64,000 nt of DNA. It comes from Flectonema sp. DT1601 (Eukaryota > Euglenozoa > Diplonemea > Diplonemida > Diplonemidae). The stretch lies in the NCBI GenBank assembly GCA_964019425.1, contig OZ025823.1, positions 930,001 through 994,000 on the forward strand, given 5' to 3'. Below are positions 1 through 10,149 of the stretch, one piece after another (the stretch's first letter is position 1; each line of letters starts with the position of its first letter). Both the position numbers and the translations under genes were made by a program. The notes below the pieces were generated by a model. It was not told the DNA's origin. It was given only the letters and a program-made list of their open reading frames with translations, and ran no database searches.

Positions 1-170
1 CGTACCTCAGCACTCGGGAACGCCCAAAGGTTATCTTTGCTGACGATGGCCGCACACCAATCGGTTTGTCCAACGGTGTCAGCAGCAACCCAGAGCCATG
101 GGGTTGTAAGGACAAGCCTGGTGTTGACTGGACTCACACTCTGGTTCAGCCAATTGGTGACAGTCAGTAG
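1..170 (+). CDS. 3' end of an upstream tandem copy of the GH43-like secreted protein (partial)
   Basis: The window opens inside a coding region; the reading frame starts at base 3 and stops with TAG at 168-170. The 170 bases match the end of the complete gene at 1737-1906 with only two differences, a C/T change and TAG instead of TAA. The encoded tail (YLSTRERPKVIFADDGRTP onward) is therefore the same beta-propeller C-terminus. Downstream of the stop the two copies are no longer alike. The upstream part lies outside the window, so completeness of this copy is unknown. Confidence 0.9.
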   Translation, partial: YLSTRERPKVIFADDGRTPIGLSNGVSSNPEPWGCKDKPGVDWTHTLVQPIGDSQ

Positions 171-721
171 TCTTTTTTTATTACAACAGGCAATGTTATC
201 AACCTGTACCGTGGGTGATTACTCTGTTCTATTTTTATTTTTATAAAAAACTGTTTATTGGAACCTGTGAACTCGTTTCTAGGAATCAAAACAGTCCACC
301 ACAGTTGACGAGTATCTGTGGTGGGTTTTTATTCCTCCGTTCCTTCGTCTCTCTCCATCGACTAGCACAGATTGCCTTCTTAAGTAATCTTTTGTGAATA
401 GTTTCTTCCTTCGCCTTGTTTTCCTGTATAAATCTCAGTGACATGAGGTAGCATAAGGTAGGCGGAATAGGCCAACGTTCTGATAGAAAAAATTAACTTT
501 TTTCTTTTTTTTTTTTTTTTTTTGATATCTCTGTTGACAAATTCAGCAGATCGTTTTGATTTTAGGCAACGCGCTGACACTTTTATCTAAAAAACGATTC
601 TAGTGATGTGTAGCTCTACTAGTTCTCTCTTTTAACTTTCTGATTAAGGAATTAATGGTTCGCTCTTTCTGTTATTATTTATTATCTTATTACTGTCACA
701 CAAAGGGGGGGAATTAATAAA
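171..721. other. Spacer between the tandem GH43-like genes
   Basis: AT-rich spacer of about 550 bases with T-rich stretches, the longest near 507-523. I see no coding region. Just before the next ATG there is a T/A/C-rich stretch ending in an AAG at 703-705, a weak acceptor-like site. Confidence 0.6.
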
Positions 722-1906
722 ATGAGAGTTTTGTTATTGTTGGCTGGGGTGACCTTAGCCACTGCATGCACCACTGATGCAAACTGTTGGGGTAATGGAG
801 AATGTGTTTCAGGAGCCTGTAAGTGTGATGCTGGTTGGATTGGAACGAACTGCACCAGACTTGATCTGAGACCTGCTCCAGTGATTAGCGCATACGGCAT
901 GAAACCGAATGTATCGTCGTGGGGAGGACTACCAACGAAAGTCAACGGAACTTGGCATCTTCACTGTGCTGAGATGGTGAATGGATGTGGACTCGCAACT
1001 TGGAGGACAAACTCTCGGATTATTCACGCGACTGGTGATAGCCTGACAGGTATGTGAATTTAGGTACTCTTCCTTTTCTTTAACTAATCATGTTGTAGAT
1101 CTTTAGAATAGGGAAATATAATCTACCAAACAGGTGTCTTTAACTTTAGCGATGTTTCCCTCGGCACGTGGGCACACAACCCACAGTTGGCTGTCGACAA
1201 GTCTGGTGCGAAGCCTAAGTACCTGTTGTTTCACATTGGCAGAGGTGTCCACGAGAAGGAATTGAAACACTGCGGCTCCGTCACTCCGGAACCACCAATC
1301 CCGAAGAGGTCTTCTCCAGTTTTACACACAAGTGATTCTCCTTACGGACCATGGGAGCCAAACAATGAGCTTCCACACATCAACAACCCTTCTCCATTCA
1401 TCTTCCCAAATGGAACTATTATTATAACTGGTACTGATTGGAAGATATTCAGGGCAGACTCTTGGGAAGGACCTTGGACTCGCCATGATATTAAGTGGTC
1501 AGGAAGTGGTGGAAACGGCTCGTGGGAGGACCCTTACCTTTGGTACGACCCAGTCAGAAAGGTTTACAAAATGCTTTCTCACGTGTGGCCATCATACGCT
1601 CCTGACCAGCCAGCCTGTGACCACAACTACAGTTTGAGGGAGGCCGGGTACGCGTTCTCATATGATGGGATTCACTTCACGAAGTATGTTGGGAACCCTT
1701 TTGATAACAAGGTAGTTCACGTTGATGGGTCTGTGACGTACCTCAGCACTCGGGAACGCCCAAAGGTTATCTTTGCTGACGATGGCCGCACACCAATCGG
1801 TTTGTCCAACGGTGTCAGCAGCAACCCAGAGCCATGGGGTTGTAAGGACAAGCCTGGCGTTGACTGGACTCACACTCTGGTTCAGCCAATTGGTGACAGT
1901 CAGTAA
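722..1906 (+). CDS. Secreted EGF-like plus five-bladed beta-propeller (GH43-like) protein
   Basis: Two exons, 722-1049 and 1134-1906, give 366 residues. The 84-nt intron (GTATGT...AAACAG) joins ...DSLTG to VFNFSDVSLGTW in phase. Residues 1-16 are a signal peptide (MRVLLLLAGVTLATAC). One EGF-like module with six Cys follows (about 16-42, ending CKCDAGWIGTNC). The rest has the WHLHCAEM..., IIHATGDSLTG and SPYGPWEPN blade pattern seen in GH43/GH32-type five-bladed propellers of eukaryotic secreted proteins. This suggests action on an extracellular glycan, but I cannot place the catalytic acids with certainty, so enzymatic activity is inferred. It is one of at least two tandem copies. Confidence 0.75.
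1050..1133 (+). other. Intron of the GH43-like gene
   Basis: The donor is GTATGT and the acceptor is ACCAAACAG. Removal keeps the frame (T-G-V-F-N-F-S), whereas read-through stops immediately. The acceptor is A-rich, the style shared by ten of the eleven cis-introns in the window. Confidence 0.88.
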
Positions 1907-2986
1907 TCTTTCTTTCCTCTTTCCTCTCTGCTGATCTGAAACAGGTTATTAGCATCATCATTCTGGTAATCAATCTCTTAAAGAAGATGAATAAATATTC
2001 GAGTGAAGGTTGATTGCGGTTGGGTTTTAATAATCCTTTCCAGCACTGATGGTTTCACACGCGATATGTTTCCCTGTTGTTCTTTCGTCGTGTCCACTCT
2101 CAACGATAACGAGAGAAGCTATCTTTGTGAGAAGGAACCTCTTCTCAACTATTCACAAAAAGTATTCTCGTCGTGTACTGTGTGTTGTTAATCTGCTTGT
2201 GGCGTAAGTAATTATAAATGTTCGATATTTTTCCACCCCTTTTCTTTAATAAATAATTACAAATATATTTTTTTTTTCAATCAAGGTACCTTTGATATTA
2301 ATGTTGTTTTAATACCCAAAAATTGTTGCAATTTTTACATTTATCAAAGTTTCACACCACCCTTCTTTCGTTTATTTCGTCTGCAACTACAACGTGATGA
2401 TTCTTGAATTGAAATAATAAGGTTGGCAGCACGCCTTGTCCACTCTTTTGACAGTTTACAGGATTTCGTGCGCTGACAAAAAAAAAAAAAAAAAAAAACA
2501 GTTTGTTTCCAAATTTATGAAGATAGAGGATTGGAAAAATTCTCTTTTTTTTTATTTATATTCATTTTTTTTTCCTCTCCCTTTTTTTTTTGATAAAAAA
2601 ACAATTCAGCTTTTTCGGTGAGTTTTTTCGATACACGCAAAGTTTATGTTTATTTTCGAAAATCTTCCCAAAAAGCAGTTAATATCTCAATTCTGTTAGA
2701 TATGATGCCGTTTTTTTCTTCCCTTGTTTTCGTTGAAAAACTATTTTTAACGAACGCATGGCCCTTCTGGCATTCAAGCCAGAGATTGCCACAATGCAAA
2801 CGTTTCTTATTCTGTAGTATCGTTCACGATATTTTTTTTTTGTTTGTTTTTTTTTATATCATAAAAGTAACATCCACCAAATGTTTTGATTGATATAAGA
2901 AAAAAAAAAAAAAAAAAAAAAACATAAAATTTTTTATTTTGAGAATTCTTTTGTAATATTATTTTAAAAGTAGCACAATACATGTC
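1907..2986. other. Long AT-rich spacer with homopolymer runs
   Basis: About 1.1 kb without a convincing gene. It holds an A run of about 20 at 2478-2498, a second at 2899-2922, and many T runs. Short open frames here are low complexity (poly-K, poly-F). Just before the next ATG the sequence ends in AAAAGTAG at 2966-2973. Confidence 0.6.
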
Positions 2987-4636
2987 ATGGAAGAGCAAAG
3001 TGTTGGTGTAAATTATACTTTGTGGGGACCACTCAGTTGGACTAGCCCCGTGACACCTTTATTAAAGTATCACACAAAAGAAGAACTTCAGGAAGAGATT
3101 CTTACTCAAAGAGAAACAGATTGTATTGAGCTTTGGTTAAGAGGACTAGTCTATCGGACATGGGCAATAGCAAAGATGAAACTTTGTGAACACACTACTG
3201 CACTCGGACTGTTAGAAGTTAATATCTTTAAAGAGATTATGACATCATTCGTCATCGATTCGATCGGTCGTTTAAATTGGAATGATAACAAAATAGAATT
3301 CGAAGAAATGATATCCCTCGCAGTTGAGAAAGGATCCAACGGAGAGATTCTAGTAAATGATTTCTTTCAAGCGATTCACTGCAATGGAAAGAACGGTGTC
3401 TGGTCTCAAGAAGAGATTTCTTGGATTTATACGATTGTTCATCAAACTCACAGAAATCTTTGTAGAAAAACACAAACTGCATTTGAAGAAGGAGGTCATG
3501 GATTTGATCAACACGGAGCGATCCTTCCTACTGATGTTGTTTGGAAAGTCTTTAGTTCAGTCGTAGGTACGGACTGTCCTGAATTATTTAAATCTACACT
3601 CGATTTGAGATATGCATCCTCAACAGGACCCCCGAGTAGTAAGTTACTGAAGCTTGAATTTATTTTAAAGGCGCTCGAGATCCCAATCACTCCGATTGAC
3701 ATTTGGCTGATTAGACGTCAGATCGCAACGATTACTCACAGATGTGCTCGAGCTTTATTTAGTGACGTTCAGAGTTTACCATTTCCACCTCGTTGTATTA
3801 ATGGAATTGTTACGAGGTCACCAAGCTCATCACCGACTAATGTTTCTGTTCCTCATCGAACCTTTGAGAGTCTTCAGTCATTTAAACTAACACTTGCTCA
3901 AAGAATGTACAACAATCCGTTAATAACAAATGCTTGTTCTGCTGATGTTCTTTCGAATCCAAAATATTTTAATTTATCTCACGGACAGAAACAGAAGGAT
4001 CTCGTTTCTAAGATTATCTCTGCCTGTAGAGAAGTTGATTTAAATGGAAATGGTCACTGTACGACATTAGAGTTCCAGGCCGTAATACTACGAATATTCG
4101 CTCACGTGATAAGTGACTACAGTCTATCAGTTCTCAGTATGGTGTACAACACTTCTTCTGATAAGTTAATGATTAACTACGAAGCTCTCATGAAGGACAT
4201 AGACCTCGACGAGATTCCATTCGGTTCGTCATCAGCTTGCGCTACTTCGAGTAGTGGTCAGCCAATGAATGAAACTCTTAATTTAATAATATTCTTATAC
4301 AGAAAATGGGTAAATAAAGGTCATCCAAGCTTGCTAAAGGATAATAGACCAAAAACTATTTCTAGTGTTGACCTACCGGAACTAATTAAATCAGAACTCG
4401 GTACAAATCTCTCTGATTATCATAGTGTCCTTCTATCGTGGCAGTTGACGACTCCTTCTCCTCATCCTCCCAGAGATTTTGTTACACTTCTTGACAACCC
4501 ACCAGATTCAGGAAGGAAACTTTATGAAGCTATATGTCGACCACAACCACTTCTTGTCTCTCTTAAGAGAGCCCAAAAAATGTTTGAAGAAATCGAATTA
4601 CACCTCTCAAAGGTACTCCCTGGATTGTATTGTTAA
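2987..4636 (+). CDS. EF-hand-containing protein, function unknown
   Basis: Single uninterrupted frame of 549 residues. I do not recognise the whole protein. One canonical EF-hand loop is visible at about residues 350-361 (DLNGNGHCTTLE, with D/N/N at positions 1, 3 and 5, Gly at 6 and Glu at 12), flanked by helices (ISACREV before, FQAVILRIF after). A weaker EF-like stretch (DSIGRLNWNDNKIEFEEM) lies near residue 90. The rest is predicted mainly helical with no signal peptide or membrane segment. An out-of-frame ATG at 2982 sits 5 bases before the chosen start; the in-frame ATG at 2987 is the first one in frame. A calcium-binding or structural role is inference. Confidence 0.8.
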   Translation: MEEQSVGVNYTLWGPLSWTSPVTPLLKYHTKEELQEEILTQRETDCIELWLRGLVYRTWAIAKMKLCEHTTALGLLEVNIFKEIMTSFVIDSIGRLNWNDNKIEFEEMISLAVEKGSNGEILVNDFFQAIHCNGKNGVWSQEEISWIYTIVHQTHRNLCRKTQTAFEEGGHGFDQHGAILPTDVVWKVFSSVVGTDCPELFKSTLDLRYASSTGPPSSKLLKLEFILKALEIPITPIDIWLIRRQIATITHRCARALFSDVQSLPFPPRCINGIVTRSPSSSPTNVSVPHRTFESLQSFKLTLAQRMYNNPLITNACSADVLSNPKYFNLSHGQKQKDLVSKIISACREVDLNGNGHCTTLEFQAVILRIFAHVISDYSLSVLSMVYNTSSDKLMINYEALMKDIDLDEIPFGSSSACATSSSGQPMNETLNLIIFLYRKWVNKGHPSLLKDNRPKTISSVDLPELIKSELGTNLSDYHSVLLSWQLTTPSPHPPRDFVTLLDNPPDSGRKLYEAICRPQPLLVSLKRAQKMFEEIELHLSKVLPGLYC

Positions 4637-4942
4637 TCGTTTCTGATGGTAAACTCTTGTGATGATTAAATTGCTTTCTGTTTTTCGATTTGTATTTGTT
4701 TTGGTTTCCCCCCCCCAAGACGCTGTAATTTCCATTACAGGGTCTCAGGGAAGTAATTACTGTCTGTAAAATGACGTGTTAACATATTTAAAAAACACTT
4801 TTCCTTTATAGCCATCGTTACATTCACAACAAATTGTTTGATAGAATTACTTTCTGTTTATTAAAAATATTACATCGGATGTGAATAAAAGTAATTCTCA
4901 TTGTATCCACTCCCTCAGGCGATTCACTTCCCCTATTTAAAA
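4637..4942. other. Spacer ending in a strong acceptor-like site
   Basis: AT-rich spacer of about 300 bases with a CAG acceptor preceded by a pyrimidine tract (ATCCACTCCCTCAG) ending at 4918, 24 bases before the PDI ATG. No gene seen. Confidence 0.55.
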
Positions 4943-5639
4943 ATGATGAAGACATGTGCAGCTCTGTTGTTCGCGGCCGTTGCCACGAACGCTGAAGTAA
5001 TTGACATCACAAATGATAACTTCGAAGGTCTTCAGGCGGAAGGTAAGTTTCTGTTCGTAAAGTTCTATGCCCCGTGGTGTGGTCACTGCAAGAGACTTGC
5101 TCCTGATTGGGAGAAGTTAGGAGAGACGATGAACAAAGACAAGGTAATCATTGCAAAGATTGATTGCACAGTTGAAGACAAGGTGTGCAGTAAGTTTGGA
5201 GTAAGTGGTTACCCAACATTGAAGTACTGGACTAAAGACACTGCTGCTGATAAACCATCTGACTACCAGGGAGGTAGAAGTCTTGATGACCTATCTGACT
5301 TCATTACTGAAGAGTTAGGTGGTGGATGCTCTGTGCTAAGCACTGAAGAGTGTACTGATAAGGAAAAGGAATTCATCGCTACGTGGAAGGCAAAGAGCAC
5401 TGATGAAGCCAAGAGCGTATGTCTTATTAATATGTTATCATAGTAATAGAGTTATCACTCAATAGTTGTGTTTGTTCTTCGTGTGAACAATTAGTCTTTG
5501 AAAACTTAAAACACAACAGGAACTCACCCGTCTTGAGGGTCTTGCTGAGAACAGAGCGAGAACTGCTGACCAGCAGGCTTGGTACAAAATCCGTACTAAG
5601 TTTTTGAGACAAATTGCCGCCCTCGGTGACGAGAAATAG
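4943..5639 (+). CDS. Single-domain protein disulfide isomerase (thioredoxin fold)
   Basis: Two exons, 4943-5416 and 5520-5639, encode 197 residues. ATG 4943 follows the acceptor-like CAG at 4916-4918, and an in-frame TTG further up was discarded. Residues 1-17 are a signal peptide ([17 protein letters not shown]). A thioredoxin domain follows with the PDI active site [16 protein letters not shown] at about 38-53 and the cis-proline region [10 protein letters not shown] near 90-99. The last 60 residues are a short charged helical tail, spliced across the intron ([17 protein letters not shown]). There is one catalytic domain only and the protein ends ALGDEK, not KDEL, so ER retention must use another route or the protein is secreted. 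Expected role is oxidative folding of secreted proteins such as the Cys-rich proteins in this window (inference). Confidence 0.9.
5417..5519 (+). other. Intron of the PDI gene
   Basis: GTATGT donor, AAAACACAACAG acceptor, 103 nt. Splicing restores a 40-codon final exon ending at TAG 5637-5639. Confidence 0.85.
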
Positions 5640-6854
5640 TTACTGTCGTTATGTTTACATCTCTCTCGTAACTTCCCTGGCAAACTACCGTCAGACAGGT
5701 GTCTGCCATTTCCCCTTATTTATCTGTACATTTTATTTTTTTTTTTTTTTTTGCAAACTGACAAAATACTGTAAGAATTAAAAAAAAAAAAAAAAAAAAA
5801 GCACACTTATCTTGTGGTCTCTCACAGTGCTGAATATGAAATATTTCAGAAACGAATAATAACAATGAGTGTGTTTTTTTTTTTTTTTTGAACTGGCAAA
5901 ATGTACACCGCGACAGCCTTAACTTTCTCCTAAAGAATCGAAAAAAAAAAGGAATGAGGAAAAGAAGGAAAAAAAAAATAACAACAACAAGAAAAAAAAA
6001 AAAAAAAAAAATCGGATCGATAATAAAAAAGCTTAATATTGTTTTGACGACCAGCTTGCTTGAATTGTTGCTTTTCTCTCACTAGCAATATTGTTCTTTC
6101 GTTTGTTTTTTTTTTTTTTTTTTTCCCCCAACTTATATTTTTTTTAAGTTCATAGTACCGTGACGAATATAGTGACACTCGCTACGGGAAAATATAAAAA
6201 CCCCGAAATGCGATGAAAAGGTACCAAGACAAGACTTTATGTAAAATGGAAAACGGTTTCGTTTTGCGGTTTCTGTTTTTCTATTTGTCGAAATTTGAGT
6301 TACGTTTATCCTTATCTATCTATCTATTAATGTATCTTTCTTGTATTACAGGCAGACAAGACATATAGCAACTTCAACATAGAATGAAGTCCCTTAGAAC
6401 TTACTGATGAAGGACTAAAAAGGGACAAGTAGTATAAGATTAAGGCCTGAAACTACATATTCTATTACCCTTTGATGTTGGGGAACTGCAGAAATGAATA
6501 CTTTTCTTTTATTGATCTCTACTTTTCTTATTCTCACTTTTCTGTTCTAAAATTAATGATACTAACTAAATAGTTTATACTAACTATTAATGTATCTTTC
6601 TTGTATTACAGGCAGACAAGACTTGTCAAACAGTTTAATGTAAAGCAACCTGAGTACTGATGTCAGTAGTGGGTGTCGGAAATTATAAGTAAATATTTTT
6701 ATTTAATATTTCTTGGGTAACTTATCCAGGAAATATTGTGATGGGTTGTCAGAAAATTGCCGATTGCTATACTACTGTGATTGTGATTGTGTGCAGGTAA
6801 TCTGAACTATCTGTTGGTATTTCTCATCTCTACTTGTCCAGGTGGTAAAAAAAC
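5640..6854. other. 1.2-kb spacer with homopolymers and a 39-bp direct repeat
   Basis: No gene supported. Contains T runs (5741-5752, 6104-6124), an A run (5780-5800), and an exact 39-bp direct repeat at 6324-6362 and 6584-6622 whose middle looks like a splice acceptor (TTTCTTGTATTACAG). The strong acceptor-like CTACTTGTCCAG ends at 6841, 13 bases before the next ATG. Confidence 0.6.
6324..6622 (+). repeat. 39-bp exact direct repeat, copies 260 bp apart
   Basis: Copies at 6324-6362 and 6584-6622 are identical. Each has a pyrimidine tract followed by TTACAG and GCAGACAAGAC. Flanking sequence differs. Function unknown; duplicated 5'-UTR splice acceptors for the gene at 6855 are one possibility. 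Confidence 0.85.
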
Positions 6855-8450
6855 ATGAAAAAACTAAGTGAAGAAATGGTAACTCGAATAATGCTCAGAG
6901 TAGAGAAGTTAATAGGATCAAAGCTGACAGCAGATCAAAAGCGGTTGGCGAAGCTTGAAATCAACGCTGTTCAAGGACCATTAGGAAATAAAGATTTGAT
7001 ACGAATAGCTAAGAGACTAACAGAGGATAGTGATCACCCATCGACTGCTGAAAGTATGAGATCGAGTCAAATAGAACGAAGAGAGAGAGAACTGACTCCA
7101 GAAAGTATTCAGCTTCCAGTAGTGACTCCATCATCTCATGCTGTGTCGATTAGACAGTCAGATAGTCCTTCTGTTTATTCAATAAGTAGTAGAACACTTA
7201 TTCAAACACCACCATCACAAACAAAACAAAAGGGTATGTCATCCTGGGCTCAGGGTGTCATTGTAGATGTGGAGCGATATAAAAGTGAGCGCGCCCAACA
7301 GGCACAACGCAATCGTGAAGCAATCATCCAACACCGAGCAGCTCTCGAGCAGCAAATCTTAGAACGTAAAACAGCAGCTGAACTAGAAAGGCATCACGAA
7401 AAGAGATATCTCTCGTCGCTCCAAACTTCCAAAGAAATCGACGAATCGGATCACACAAATCGCACCCAACAACAAAAAGAGAGATGGCAGGCATCTCGCA
7501 ATGCTCAACTGCATGAGCTCGAAATGCGACGAACTGAAAAAAAAGATCGCGAACGACACGAAATCGAAGAAGATCGCGCGCAAGCAGCTGCAATTACCAG
7601 TCAGCTCGCAAGGGAGAGATCGAAAAAAGAAGAGCGTACGAAAGACCAACGCAGACAGGTTCAGGAATACAACGAACTCCTTCGGGAAAAGGAAAGAAGG
7701 TATGCAATCAGAGTTCTTATCCTCAGAGTGTTCTGAACTTGAATAAATAAATGAACAACAGCAAACGAGCTTCCGCCAAAGCACGCGTGGAAGGTGAAAG
7801 GGAAGCAGCTGAACAGCACTTGGCGCTATTGGAAAGGTTTGTAAATAACTTTTATTAGAATGACCCCAACAAGACAATCCTAACCACCACTACCACACCT
7901 GAAAATACATCGACAGCAGGTTACTGTGAGGGGAGAAATAGGTATCGCGTGCCACTTCTATGTCACAAATAATAATCCACACAGGAGAGACTATGAGCGA
8001 AGAGAGAATCGTGAAAATAGAAGACGAGCCTTTGAACGCCATCAGCAAGTAGTCGACTACATGGTAACTACTCAGGGTGGTACAAAAGGTGATAAGAATT
8101 GGATTGCAAACTGTGATGTCACTGCTGAGAGAAAGGAACACCAGGTCATCAAAGAATCGATTGAAATAGAAAAACACAACGACGGTGCTCGCAAGGCTGA
8201 AACTGCTGCCCGTAACCGAGAAAGCCTCGACAGGCAAGTCGCAGAAAAACGAGCTGCCGTAGCACACGAACGCAAACAAGACGCGGCAGTTCACAAGCAG
8301 TTGTTGAGACACTTACAGAGAGTTGAAGAAAAAGAGAAACAGCGCAAACTCCACAGGCGTAAAGTAGAACTCGAACATAAACTTACTCTCGATAATCAAG
8401 TTGATGATAGAAGGAAGGCTCGTCTTGACACCGCAAGTGTAATGGTGTGA
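6855..8450 (+). CDS. Coiled-coil protein, Arg/Glu/Gln-rich
   Basis: Three exons, 6855-7699, 7762-7836 and 7985-8450, join in phase to 461 residues. Residues 1-60 are a small helical region (EEMVTRIMLRVEKLIG...), about 60-125 a Ser/Thr/Pro-rich linker, and about 130-461 a long charged coiled coil (SERAQQAQRNREAIIQHRAA and similar). Introns are GTATGC...GAACAACAG (62 nt) and GTTTGT...CCACACAG (148 nt). Coiled coils of this type occur in ciliary and cytoskeletal proteins, but no specific family is recognised. An 81-nt in-frame stretch (8064-8144, GTAACT...ACCAG) breaks the coiled-coil composition and might be an extra intron. Confidence 0.75.
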
Positions 8451-8953
8451 TCTGAGTGATGAGTGACATTAACGTTATCGCTACTGTCTTTTTATTAATC
8501 TGCATTCCTCAGTTTCTACTGTTTGGAAAGGTTTTTGTTTTATTTTATTTTTTTTCTATTTTGCTGCAACTCAATCATCATTAGTTTAACCTGTCACGTT
8601 ATTCAAGAGACCTGCAGAGTACACTTTCGTTAAATGTTTTATGAAGTGATGCTCTCATGCTCTTGAATAGTCGAGTCAAATGTTTATTTGGTTTACACAT
8701 CTCCCTCTCTCTTAATTCGGTTGGCAATTGAGCTAAAAAAAAAAAAAAAAAAAAGTAAATTATTTAAACCGTTTCAGTTACACCAGTTGGGTTGATTTGT
8801 TTTTTTTTCTTCTTTTTTCTTAAATATTTTATTATTCAAACAGAAGAAAGAGATATCTTTGATTCGATTCCTCAGTGAAGTTAGTACTCCTGTTGTCTTG
8901 ATGGTTGATTATTCACATACCCACATCTTATTATAAGAAACATAACAAGAATT
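8451..8953. other. Spacer, A/T runs
   Basis: About 500 bases, T- and A-rich, with an A run near 8735-8753. No gene seen. A CAG after a pyrimidine-rich stretch (GATTCGATTCCTCAG) ends at 8875, but an ATG intervenes before the next gene start. Confidence 0.5.
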
Positions 8954-9838
8954 ATGTCACGAAGAAAATCAGCTGGGACGAAGCGACCCAGTCAAGTAGT
9001 TCCAATACCAGACGTCAATCCAAGAGTCAGACTTGATATTATTTATGGAACAGGAAAGGAAGGAGATGAAGAAAAAAGAACATCTCTCATGTTTGAATTA
9101 CTGTTGGATAAGTTTCCGAGGACTTCTGAGAATTTTAAACAACTCGTATCAGGATTTCAATCAACTGATAAAAAGAACAGTAAGACACTTGGATACGTGA
9201 ACACTTCACTTTTTAGAGTGACTAATTATATGATCCAAGGTGGCGATGTGAGTACTTCAATAGAAAGTCAACCAGAAGTTGGATACAAAGGACAAGAATC
9301 AATTTATGGAAGTACTTTTAATGATGAAAAAGTTTGGGATATATTTGAAAACAGAGATGCTTATCCAAATGATTCCAATAACACAACTGATGCGAAGGAT
9401 GTCGAAGCCTTAAAGAAAACTTGTTATGAGAAAGGGTACGGAGGGTTCTCTGTGTCTCCTTCTGGTGTCGCAACGTTTAAAAGAAGAACTCCACAGGAGT
9501 GTTGCGGAGCTTTGGAAACTTCTCAAAATACTTTTTACTCGCACAGTTTCGGACCGTCATCGTTGTTCCATCAAAAAGGAACACTTTCAATGGTGAATAG
9601 TGGTCCAAACACTAACGGTTCACAATTCTTTATTACAACACGATCTGCTGCGTGGCTTGATGGTAGACACACGGCCTTTGGAAAGCTTCTCTCAGGTGAC
9701 ATTAATGTTATTCATGAACACATGATGAATAATTGTAATGAAGACGGGTTTACTTCTAATCAAAAGATTTGTTATATAGAATCGTGTTCTGTTGTTGAGG
9801 ATGAGTCCAGAAATAATACACCACAAGTTCCATCTTGA
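8954..9838 (+). CDS. Cyclophilin-type peptidyl-prolyl isomerase with a large loop insertion
   Basis: Single exon, 294 residues. The cyclophilin core is clear: [10 protein letters not shown], then [13 protein letters not shown] with the catalytic Arg, then [20 protein letters not shown] and [12 protein letters not shown] with the Trp of the cyclosporin pocket. A 65-70 residue insertion rich in acidic residues and Cys (about 120-185, with ECCGALETS) lies between FNDEKVWD and HQKGTLSM, where typical cyclophilins have a short loop. There is a basic N-terminus ([14 protein letters not shown]) and no signal peptide, so it is probably cytosolic or nuclear. It catalyses prolyl cis-trans isomerisation; the client is unknown. 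Confidence 0.92.
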   Translation: MSRRKSAGTKRPSQVVPIPDVNPRVRLDIIYGTGKEGDEEKRTSLMFELLLDKFPRTSENFKQLVSGFQSTDKKNSKTLGYVNTSLFRVTNYMIQGGDVSTSIESQPEVGYKGQESIYGSTFNDEKVWDIFENRDAYPNDSNNTTDAKDVEALKKTCYEKGYGGFSVSPSGVATFKRRTPQECCGALETSQNTFYSHSFGPSSLFHQKGTLSMVNSGPNTNGSQFFITTRSAAWLDGRHTAFGKLLSGDINVIHEHMMNNCNEDGFTSNQKICYIESCSVVEDESRNNTPQVPS

Positions 9839-10149
9839 TGAACGAGGTCTGTTGTTGACTCTTCTGTTCAGATAGTTTGTAGTATCGTTACTTTTTATTG
9901 TTTTTTTATGTTCATTTCGCACAGTCACTGCGAAAGCAGTGATTTGCTTAAACACTTTACACTTTAGTATTTGGAAATATAAAACTATTACTCCCATTCG
10001 AGTAACTCTTCTCTTCTTTTATAGCCTCACACGCAATGATGTCTTCCTCTAGCAGTTGGTAAGAAGTCTACTTTATCCCCCCATCTGTAGTGATGAAGTT
10101 ATTATTATCATTTTACTCAGGTAACTTTGATAAGAACTTATTTAATAAA
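9839..10149. other. Spacer with a strong acceptor-like site
   Basis: No gene. Contains TTATCATTTTACTCAG ending at 10120, which would remove the upstream in-frame ATG at 10093 from the mRNA and supports the start at 10150. Confidence 0.55.
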
